The notes below the pieces were generated by a model. It saw only the letters and a list, made by a program, of their open reading frames with translations. It did no database searches and was not told the origin of the DNA. DNA of 60,243 nt from Rhodocyclales bacterium (lineage in GTDB: Bacteria > Pseudomonadota > Gammaproteobacteria > Burkholderiales > Rhodocyclaceae). The translations under genes were made by a program, and so were the position numbers. Of the stretch, positions 46,252-55,200 are shown in pieces (position 1 is the first letter of the stretch; every line of letters starts with the position of its first letter). The stretch lies in assembly GCA_016235765.1 (NCBI GenBank), contig JACRIZ010000056.1:1-60243 (forward strand), given 5' to 3'.

Positions 46252-48246
46252 GTGGCTGACCTGCTCAACGCTCCGCAGCGGGAAGCGATCCGCTATCTCG
46301 ACGGTCCCCTGCTCGTGCTGGCCGGCGCGGGCAGCGGCAAGACGCGCGTCATCACGCAGAAGATCGCCTGGCTGATCGACGAGTGCGACGTCGCGCCGGA
46401 GAAGATCACCGCCATCACCTTCACCAACAAGGCGGCGAAGGAAATGAAAGAGCGCGCGGCGAAGCTGGCCGGCAGCCGCGGCGAAGGGCTCAACATCTCG
46501 ACCTTCCACGCGCTCGGCGCGCGCATCCTGCGCAGCGAGGCGCGCCACGCCGGCCTCAAGCCCGGCTTCTCCATCCTCGATGCCTCGGACACCGGCCAAC
46601 TGTTCCAGGAAATGCTGCGCGACGCCGACAAGCTGCGCATCCGCATGATCCAGAACCGCATCTCGCTCTGGAAGAACGCGGTGGTCGGTCCCGAGGAAGC
46701 GGCGAAGATCGCCGCGGACGAACTGGAGGCCGGCGCGGCGAAGGTCTATGCGGAGTACGAGCGCACCCTGCGCGCCTACCAGGCGGTCGACTTCGACGAC
46801 CTGATCCGCCTGCCGGTCGTGCTTTTCGAGAACCACGACGACGTCGCCACGCGCTGGCGCAGCCGCATCTGGCACCTGCTGGTCGACGAGTACCAGGACA
46901 CCAACCGCTGCCAGTACCGGCTGATGAAGCTACTGACGGGCGCGCGCGCCAACTTCACGGCGGTGGGCGACGACGACCAGTCGATCTACGGCTGGCGCGG
47001 CGCCGACATCGGCAACCTCAAGCTGCTGCGCGACGAGTACCCGGCCCTGAAGATCATCAAGCTGGAACAGAACTACCGCTCGACGACGCGCATCCTGGCC
47101 GCCGCCAACAGCGTCATCGGCCACAACCCCAAGCTCTTCGACAAGAAGCTGTGGTCGGACAAGGGTCACGGCGACGCGGTGCAGGTGGTCGCCTGCCGCG
47201 ACAACGAGCACGAGGCCGAGTGGGTGGCCGCGCGCCTGCAGGCACACCGCTTCGAGCATCGCGGCAAGTGGAGCGACTACGCCATCCTCTATCGCGGCAA
47301 CCACCAGGCGCGCGGCTTCGAGGAGCAGTTGCGCGCGAACAAGATTCCCTACGTGCTATCGGGCGGCCAGTCCTTCTTCGACAAGGCGGAGATCAAGGAC
47401 ATTACCTGCTACCTGCGCCTGCTCGCCAACTCCGACGACGACCCGGCCTTCATCCGCGCCGTGACGACGCCGAAGCGCGGCATCGGCGGCACGACGCTGG
47501 AAACCCTCGGCACGGCCGCCGGCAAGCGCCACCAGAGCCTGTTCGCGACCATCTTCGCGCCGGGCATCGAAATGGAAATCTCCGCCAAGCCGCACGCCGC
47601 CCTGCGCGAGTTCGGCAATTTCATCAACCGCCTGGAGTTCCGCGCCGGCAAGGAGCCGGCCGGCCGGGTGCTGGAGGACCTGCTGCGCGCGATCGGCTAC
47701 GAGACCTGGCTGTTCGCGACGCTCGATCCGAAGGAGGCGCAGACCAAGTGGCACAACGTACGCGACTTCGTCGAATGGCTGTCGAACAAGGGCGCCGAGG
47801 AAAACAAGACGCTGGTCGAGCTGGCGCAGAGCGTGGCGCTGATCTCGATGCTAGACAAGCAGGATGGCGAGCAGGATGCCGTGCAGCTCGCCACGCTGCA
47901 CGCGGCCAAGGGCCTGGAGTTCCGCCACGTTTTCCTGGTCGGCGTCGAGGAGGGTCTGCTGCCGCACCGCGAGTCGCTCGACGCGGCCAAACTCGAAGAG
48001 GAGCGGCGGCTGATGTACGTCGGCATCACCCGCGCGCAGTTGAGCCTCTCCGTCACGTGGTGCGAGAAGCGCAAGCAGGGGCGCGAGATTTCGGAACGGG
48101 AGATTTCGCGTTTCGTCGCCGAGATGGGCGACGACCTCAAGCGCGTCGGCGGCAAGTCCGCCGTGCCCTCGGAAGACAAGGCCGCGGGCCGTGCCAAGCT
48201 GGCCCAGTTCCGGGCCATGCTGGGCAGCCAGAAAGAGGCCGGCTGA
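46252..48246 (+). CDS. rep: ATP-dependent DNA helicase Rep (UvrD/Rep superfamily 1)
   Basis: A 664-residue 3'-5' SF1A helicase helping replication forks past protein blocks. LNAPQREAIRYLDGPLLVLA carries the Q motif; GAGSGKTRVITQKIAWLI is Walker A. ITFTNKAAKEMKERAAKL (motif Ia), LLVDEYQDTNRCQYRLMKLL (motif II), VGDDDQSIYGWRGADIGNL (motif III), KLEQNYRSTTRIL (IV), TLHAAKGLEFRHVFLVGVEE (V) and EEERRLMYVGITRA (VI) are all present. Length and the acidic-aromatic details favour Rep over UvrD. GTG 46252 is the start. The stop lies in the A-tract that forms the T-run of the opposing cytochrome terminator. Confidence 0.93.
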   Translation: MADLLNAPQREAIRYLDGPLLVLAGAGSGKTRVITQKIAWLIDECDVAPEKITAITFTNKAAKEMKERAAKLAGSRGEGLNISTFHALGARILRSEARHAGLKPGFSILDASDTGQLFQEMLRDADKLRIRMIQNRISLWKNAVVGPEEAAKIAADELEAGAAKVYAEYERTLRAYQAVDFDDLIRLPVVLFENHDDVATRWRSRIWHLLVDEYQDTNRCQYRLMKLLTGARANFTAVGDDDQSIYGWRGADIGNLKLLRDEYPALKIIKLEQNYRSTTRILAAANSVIGHNPKLFDKKLWSDKGHGDAVQVVACRDNEHEAEWVAARLQAHRFEHRGKWSDYAILYRGNHQARGFEEQLRANKIPYVLSGGQSFFDKAEIKDITCYLRLLANSDDDPAFIRAVTTPKRGIGGTTLETLGTAAGKRHQSLFATIFAPGIEMEISAKPHAALREFGNFINRLEFRAGKEPAGRVLEDLLRAIGYETWLFATLDPKEAQTKWHNVRDFVEWLSNKGAEENKTLVELAQSVALISMLDKQDGEQDAVQLATLHAAKGLEFRHVFLVGVEEGLLPHRESLDAAKLEEERRLMYVGITRAQLSLSVTWCEKRKQGREISEREISRFVAEMGDDLKRVGGKSAVPSEDKAAGRAKLAQFRAMLGSQKEAG

Positions 48247-48283
48247 AAAACAAAAAGGGCGGCCGCCTGTCCGGCGCCCGCCC
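48246..48283 (-). terminator. Rho-independent terminator of the cytochrome c gene
   Basis: On the minus strand, GGGCGGGCGCC (48283-48273) pairs with GGCGGCCGCCC (48267-48257) with one mismatch and a five-base loop, followed by TTTTTGTTTTT (48256-48246). It sits 22 bp past the cytochrome stop. The T-tract complement overlaps the rep stop codon. No matching T-run exists on the plus strand, so it appears one-directional. Confidence 0.88.
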
Positions 48284-48304
48284 CTGGTCTGGATGAAGCT
48301 GCGA

Positions 48305-49033
48305 TCAGCCGCCCGAGCCAACCCGCTTCAGCATATAGGCAATAACGTTCTTCAGTTCGGCGTCGGTCAGGTCGGCAACACCGCCGCGCGCCGGCATCTT
48401 GCCGTGGCCGCGGATCACGGTCTTGGTCACCGCATCGAGGCCCTTGGAGCCACGCTGGGTCCAGGCCGCCTTGTCCGACAGCTTGGGCGCGCCCTGCTCG
48501 CCGGTCTCGTGGCACTTGAGGCAGGCCGCCTGGGCGATCTGCTCGGGCGTCCGGTCGCCGGAGGCGATCTTGGCGCCGGCGGTCGGCTCCTTGAAATTGG
48601 CGCCCGACTTGTTGGCGATGTAAACGATTGCGCGCGCCAGTTCGATCTCGGTGGCGTCGGTCGCGCCGCCCTTGGGCGGCATGGCGTTCTTGCCGGCGAT
48701 GGCGGTCTTGGTCAGCACGTCGAGGCCGACGCCGATGCGCGGCGCCCAGGCGGCCTTGTCGCCGATCTTCGGTGAAGTCGGAATGGCGGCGGCCGGCGCG
48801 TGGCAGGCGATACACACTGCCTTGTACAGTTCCTCGCCGCTGCGGCTGACGCTGGCACCCTTGGCCGAGGGCAGCGGAGCCATTTCGATCTTGGCAACCG
48901 GCTGGATCCGCGCGGCGACCGCGTCATCGTCCGCCTTCGGAGCACCCCCCAGGGCAAAGGCCGCGGTGGCAGTCATCGCGATCGCGATCGCGCTCGCCAG
49001 AGCGCCGGAACGGAAATTCTTGCTGAGCATCAC
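48305..49033 (-). CDS. Diheme cytochrome c5-type protein
   Basis: A 242-residue exported cytochrome with a signal peptide (ASAIAIAMTATAAFALGG) and two tandem class I c domains. Heme sites are CIACH and CLKCH, each followed about 50 residues later by the axial-ligand region NAMPPKGGATDATE and GKMPARGGVADLTD. The two halves are clearly homologous (VGLDVLTKTAIAGKNAMPPKG versus KGLDAVTKTVIRGHGKMPARG), an internal duplication. It probably shuttles electrons in the periplasm to a terminal oxidase or reductase. AAGGTGA lies four bases before ATG, and a TATAAT about 70 bp upstream could be its -10. Confidence 0.92.
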   Translation of the reverse strand: MMLSKNFRSGALASAIAIAMTATAAFALGGAPKADDDAVAARIQPVAKIEMAPLPSAKGASVSRSGEELYKAVCIACHAPAAAIPTSPKIGDKAAWAPRIGVGLDVLTKTAIAGKNAMPPKGGATDATEIELARAIVYIANKSGANFKEPTAGAKIASGDRTPEQIAQAACLKCHETGEQGAPKLSDKAAWTQRGSKGLDAVTKTVIRGHGKMPARGGVADLTDAELKNVIAYMLKRVGSGG

Positions 49034-49103
49034 TTCACCTTTATATCTAATGAGTGGCCACGACAGCGCGGGCAGCCACGGGTCCCCTGCGGATAAGTGC
49101 CTA

Positions 49104-49122
49104 ATTATAGCGATTTTATCGC
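49104..49122 (-). promoter_or_regulatory. Probable cytochrome promoter -10 with adjacent inverted repeat
   Basis: On the minus strand a perfect TATAAT occupies 49109-49104, about 70 bp upstream of the cytochrome ATG. Directly upstream is a perfect dyad GCGAT-TTT-ATCGC (49110-49122) in the spacer, where a regulator could act. The -35 at 17 bp (TACAGC) is poor, which would fit an activator-dependent or weak promoter. Confidence 0.45.
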
Positions 49123-49130
49123 CGGCGCTG

Positions 49131-49136
49131 TAGAAT
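49131..49136 (+). promoter_or_regulatory. Candidate -10 of the tRNA-Arg promoter
   Basis: TAGAAT at 49131-49136, followed by a GC-rich discriminator GGCGC and 26 bp to the tRNA 5' end. A GC-rich discriminator is the usual hallmark of stringently controlled stable-RNA promoters. The -35 region is weak by eye. Confidence 0.4.
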
Positions 49137-49162
49137 GGCGCTTACCTCTGTTTCCCCTCAGC

Positions 49163-49239
49163 GCGCCTGTAGCTCAGTTGGATAGAGTACAGCCCTCCGA
49201 AGGCTGGGGTCGCACGTTCGAATCGTGTCAGGCGCGCCA
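49163..49239 (+). tRNA. tRNA-Arg (anticodon CCG)
   Basis: A 77-nt cloverleaf with CCA encoded. Acceptor GCGCCTG pairs with CAGGCGC, the D arm is TAGCTCAGTTGGATAGAGTA, and the anticodon stem CAGCC/GGCTG closes the loop CTCCGAA with anticodon CCG. The T arm is GCACG-TTCGAAT-CGTGT, the discriminator base is G, then CCA. It reads CGG codons, which are frequent in this GC-rich genome. It sits 27 bp from the end of the giant autotransporter gene. Confidence 0.95.
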
Positions 49240-49266
49240 ATTTCCCCAGGACTACCGTCGGCTCGC

Positions 49267-52200
49267 TCAGAAAGCGTAGCGGAACTCGCCCATGAGGCCA
49301 TGGGACGCGTTTCGCTCGCGGAATTCGCCGATGTACCGGAGCACCGCTGCCGACTTGCGTCCTTGCAGCAACGTCATTCCGGCGCCGATGGTGACGCCGT
49401 ACTTCTCCACGGCCTCGCCGCTGATTGAAAAGCTGTTCCCCGGCGCCTCGGCGAAGGAGGCCGTTACGACCTGGTCGTCGATATCGAAATCGTAGTTGAG
49501 CGCCGCGCTGAGGTCGACAACCAGGGTGCCGTTGCCCATGGTCAGAACCCGCGCCGCGCGAGCACCCAACTCCGCGACCAGCGAGTCGGTCTTGCGCCTG
49601 CCGACCGTCAGGTTCAGGCTGCCTGCCCCGCTCTCGGTGAAGCCCTTCTCGGCCAGGTTGATATAGCGCATGTTGGCGAACGGCGTAACTGTCAGCCCAT
49701 CGACTGCGTAGTCGTAGCCGCCGCCCAGATACGCCGTATAGGCAGTGCCGACATGCTGGCCGGATGCCTCGCGCACCTCGCTGCCCAAATCGATGGCCCG
49801 ATGGTTGCGGTAACTCTGCCTGCCGTACGAGAACGCAGCCTCGATATAGGCATTCCCCATGAAGTAGCTGCCGTAAAGCGCGCCCGTCACGCCATTGACC
49901 GCGCTATCGCGCGAGGACCCGCCGAATTCCACTTCCGCCCTGGACATGCCCAGGCTGGCGCCGATCAGCAGGTCGTCGGAACGCTTGTGGTCAAGGCCGA
50001 TCGTGCTGCCATACGAGCGGTAGTCGTAGGGCGAGTACCCGGGAAGCGCGCGGTGGTCGCCCCACTGGCCGTAGCCGTTGATCCAGAAACCATCCCGGGC
50101 CTGGCGGCGCGCGAGTTGGTCGGTCGCCAGGAAGCCGCCGAGCCCCGCGGCGAAACCGGATGAGCCGAGCATCACCGGCATCGTGCTGCCGGTGCCGGCG
50201 CTCATGATGTTCGGGCGCAGATTGCCCATCCGTTGCCTCACGTCGCCCAGGAACTGGCCTATCCCGGCCAGGCCCACCCTGGCCAGGCTGGCGTGCGACT
50301 CGGTGCTCATGGCCCTGAAGGCCGGTCCGAGTTGCGACCCATCCAGCGCCTGGAACTCTCCCAGCGCCGTCGACAGATCGCCGGTCGCCGTCGGCATGAT
50401 CCGGTCGAAGTACGCGGCCATCGCATATTCGAGCTTGTTGGTGGCTGCCGTGCAGACCTTCGGCGCAACCACCCTCACCTCCACCTGATCGGTGCCCTGC
50501 TCCAGTTGGAAGGAAAGCAGCGGCCGGGACTTCGGCAGCGCGACGCCGGCGAACGAGCCGCCGACGGCCCCGCCGGTCGTCTCGATGATGGCGTAGGTCG
50601 TGCCGTTCCGGAACACCCCGGGCCCCTTGAGGACGCTCAGCGCGCCGCCCAGTTGGGCATTGCCGTTGACCGCCAGTTGGCCGAAGCTGCCATTGCCGTT
50701 GATCGTGGCCTGGAAGGTGCCGCCGGGCGCAAACTGGTAGTCGCGATCGACCTGCAGTACGCCCTGCCTGACCTTCAACTGCTGCATCGTCGGCAGCTCC
50801 GAGATGACGAACCGGCCCTGCCCCTGCTTGATGGTGCTCTCGAATTCCGCAAAGTTGTAGGCCAGCGTTCCCGCGCCGTCGAAGACCAGCGTATTGCTGC
50901 CGACCCCGCCGCGCGAAATGCCGTTCAGGGTCGAGGTGCCCTGCAGGACCAGGGTATCGTCGCCCGCGCCCAGATCGACATCGCCCTTGGTCGTCGAGCC
51001 CGCGCCCAGGACCACCGTGTCGTTGCCCGCTCCCGTCGTGATCGCCATGCCGGCGGCCGCCGGGCCGTGGGCGGTCTGCGTTGTCAGGATGGTCCCGTAA
51101 TTGCCCACCCAGTCATCGCCCTCGCCGGTCTTGATGCCGATCGCCGTGGCCGCGGCACTCGCAAAGCTGTCGGTCGCATCGTCCCCCGTGACCCCGACCG
51201 TGCCAGTGGCCGCCGCGCTGATGTCGAGGACGCCATGGTTCGCAATCACGGCCCGCCCGCCCGCTGCCGATATGCCCACCGCCTCGGCGGTGATCCCCGG
51301 TGCGGCTGCGGAACCGACATAGGCGTAGCCATACTCCTCGGCGGAGCCCAGCGCGTAGGCATCGCCGGTTGCGGCAACCTTTATGGTGCCGCGATTGCCG
51401 ATGACATTGAAGCCGCCGCCGACGGCGATGCCGGTCGCGACGGCGCTGCCGCCCGCGTATGCCCAGGAGGTAGTATCGGTTGTCCAGGTATTGCTGTAGG
51501 CCAGGGCATCGGCATCGACGACGGCGGTCACGGCAATGGTGCCGCGATTTTCGATGCCGTTGCTTCCCGCGCCAGCCAGGATGCCGGTAGCGCCGGCCGT
51601 CAGATTGGTCGCAGTGGCCACCGCATTGTCCAGGTGCGCGGATGGATAGTCCGACAAGGCGGTTCCGGTAATGGTCGCGGCGACCGACAGGTTGCTGGTG
51701 ATTTCGATGAGGTTGAATCCGTCCCCGACGTCGATGCCCACTGCCGCCGCGCGCCCTCCGGAGGTGCTGGTTGCGGTTGCCGTGGCCGCTGCCGAGGAGG
51801 CCATGGCGTGCGTGCTCGAGTTGACTATGGCAGTCACTGCCATTTCGCCATCGTTGCGGACCCAGTCATTGCCACTGCCGGAGCGGATACCGCTGGCGCT
51901 GCCGGTCAGCATGGCGCTGACATCCGCTTTCTCGTCCGACGTCGCCCGTGCCGGATTGTTCAGGGCATCGAAACTGTTGGCGGTCGCCGTCACCGCGATC
52001 CGCCCGGTGCGCACGTTGGCGACGACGCTGCCGTCATCGCCCGCCAGGATGCCGATCGCGGTCGAGTTCGAATATGCCGCCGCATCGGCGTCGGTTTCAT
52101 CGACTTCCGAGTCGGCAAGCGCGTAGGGGCTCGTTTCGGCCAGCGCGCCGACGGTGAGCAAGCCACGGTTCGTGACCATGCCGCTACCGGCTCCGGGGCT

Positions 52201-55200
52201 TATCCCGTAGGCCGTCGCCGTAGCCCTGGCCGTCGAATCGGCATTCGGGTTTCCCCAGAACACGTAGGAATCCGAGTACGAATCCGACCATGCGCGCGCG
52301 ACGACATCGATCGCACCCCAATTCTCAACCACGTCGCGATCCTTGCCGCCTGTGACTCCAGCAGCCGTCGAGAACGACTTGGCTTCCGATGTACCGGCAT
52401 TCATGCCGAACACCGTTTCGGCCTTTCCCGTGGGGTAGGCATGTGACGTAGCCCGCACCGTCAAGACGCCGGTGACGTCATTGATCACGGTATTGGTGCC
52501 GTCGCCCCCGGCCAATCCCGAGGCCTTGGTCTCGGCCTTTGCACCCACGCTCAAGATGCCCAGGAAGCTGCCGGTAACCCCCAACGCGCGGGCCTTGCTC
52601 ATCCAGTAATCGCTGCCTACCGTAACGGTCCCCTCGTTGCGGATCGTGTCGTCTCCGGCGCCGCCCAGAATTCCGTTCGCCTCGGCCGTGGCGCCCAGCT
52701 CGGCGCTTGAAAAGCTGCCGATGTTGAGCGTGACGGACTCCACATTCGAGTACGCCATGGGGTGATCGTTGTCCTGAACGTTGCCCACCGTGATGGCGCC
52801 GGTATTCCGCACAAAATCGTCGCCCCCGCCCGCATCGATGCCATCGGCGGCCGCCGTCGTCAGGGCGGCGCCGATGCCAAGTCCAAAGAGGCCGAAGGCG
52901 CCGTTCCCGGCGGCCGTGCTCGAGGCGACCTTGACGTCAAGAATCCCCCGGTTGACGATGGCGTCCAGCCCGGCGCCACTCGCGATGCCTCTGGCGTGTG
53001 CCCGTGAAGTCGTATTGGCCTTCGCCCCGGCAACACCGATCGCCACGCCCGTGATGCTTCCCGCATTGGCGCTGGCGCTGGCGCTGACATGGATGCTTCC
53101 GGTCGCGTCATTGCTGATGGTGTTGCTGCCCTCGGCGCCGTCGATGCCCGCAGCAAAGGCCAATGCCTCGCTTTCGGCGTCGGCCAGGCCGACGCCGGCA
53201 AGCTTGTAGGATCGGCTTTGCGCGGTCAGCGTCGTGGTGGTAGTCAGGCTGATCGTGCCCTGGTTGGCCAGGATGTCGATGTCCTTGCCGCCGGCGATGC
53301 CTGTTGCCGAGGCCGTCGCCTCGGTACCGGCGCTTGCCTCCGCGCCACCGGCCAACTGGATGTCGTAGCTGGACGCGTCGGCGGTCACGGTCGCCGTGCC
53401 GACGATCCCCCCCAGATTCGTGATCGTGTTGTAACCGTCGCCGCCGTCCATTCCCTTGGCTGTGGCCGATCCCGTGGATCGCCCATCCACCGTCGAGTAG
53501 CCGAGCAGGTTGATGCTGACGGCGGTTGCATGGGCATTGGCGGTGGCAGTGGCCGTGATCGAGCCGGCTGCGGCATTGGTCAAGGTATCGAGGCCCGCTC
53601 CACCTGCCACGCCTGTCGCACTGGCAATGGCGTTGGTACTGATGTCGGTGTCCGAGTAACCGATGACCTGCAGGGGCAGGGCAAAGGCGTTGGTCGTGGC
53701 AGTCGAGTCCGCCGTGATGTCCTTGCGGTTGTCGAGGCTGTCGTTGCCCGAAGCGCCGTCGATGCCGATGGCAACCGCGCTGGCGGTCGTCCAGCCGCTC
53801 ACCGGGGTCACGCCGGCCAGATTGAAGCTGACGTTGCTGACGTTGGCAGTCGAGTTGCTGTCGACGTCGATCAGCCCCAGGTTGGCGAGGCCATCGTGTC
53901 CTTCGCCGCCCGCCATGCCCAGGGCCCGGGTCGTGGTGGTTGCCGAAGTATCGGTCCAGGCTGCGCCGATCACATTGGCCGAGATCGAGACGGCGGTCGA
54001 TGTCGATACGGCCGTCGCGTCGACATCGATGAAGCCGGCCGTCGAGTTGGTGATGGCATCGTTTCCCGACCCGCCATCGACGCCCGTTGCCGTGCCGGTG
54101 CCGTTGGTGGCGGCCCTGGAAAGGGCGGCGCCGACGGTGATTCCGATCGGCACCCCGCCGAAATCCACGGAAACGGACGTGGCCCGCAACGTGGAGTCGG
54201 TCGCGGCCTGGATGGTGCGGTAGTTGGCGATCGTGTCGTTGTCGGCGCCGCCGTCGATACCGGTGGCGATGGCCGTCGCGGTGGTCGAGGTATCGGTGAG
54301 CGATGCGCCGACGCTGATGCCCTCGATGACGCCATTGACACGGGCGCCGACGGCGACGCTGGTGCTGTCGGTGGTGGCCTTGACGTCCATGAAGCCGTCG
54401 TTGCCGAGCGTATCGCCGCCGGCGCCGCCGACGATGCCGGAAGCGGCGGCGGTCGGGGTCGTCTCCGCCCGGGCCAGGGAGCCGGACAAGGTAACCCCCG
54501 TCGCGTTCCCCTGTACCGTGACCGTGATGCTCTCGGCGTAGGCATTGGCCGTGGCGTGCGAGTTGAGCTGAGCCCGGGTACCATTGCCGATCGTGTCCTG
54601 TTCGCTGCCGCCGGCCAGCCCGGTCGAGCTTGCCGTCGCAAAGGTCGAGGTGTCGCTGATGCCCGCCTGGCCGCCGAAGCCCTCGACGACCCCCTGCACC
54701 GCCACGGTGAAGGCAAGGCTATTGGCCGTCGATTCGGCATTGACGTCGACCAGGCCGTAGGCGTCGTTGACGAGCGTGTTGCGTCCTTCGCCGCCGTCCA
54801 TCCCGATGGCGCTGCTGGTCGCTCGGCTTTCCGCCAGGGCCACGGCGCCGCCCACCACGATGCCGGTCGAACTGCCCTGGACATTCACCGTCAGCAGGTC
54901 GGCGTAGGCGTTCGCGTCGGCGTAGGCCTTGAGCGTGGCATTCGCGCCATTGGCGAACCAGTCGTTGCCGGTGCCGCCGGCCATGCCGGTCGTCGTCGCC
55001 GTGGCATTGGCCGTCGCGTCGGTGAAGGCGAAGCCCGCGCCGACGCCATTGACGGTGCCCTGCACATCCACGGCGACCGCCAGATTGTTGGTGGTCGACG
55101 TCGTATTGGCATCCACCGTGCCCTGATTCCGGATTTCGTCATTGCCTGCCTGGCCATCGATGCCGATGGCGGTGCCGTTGGCCGTGGTCGACGCGATGAC

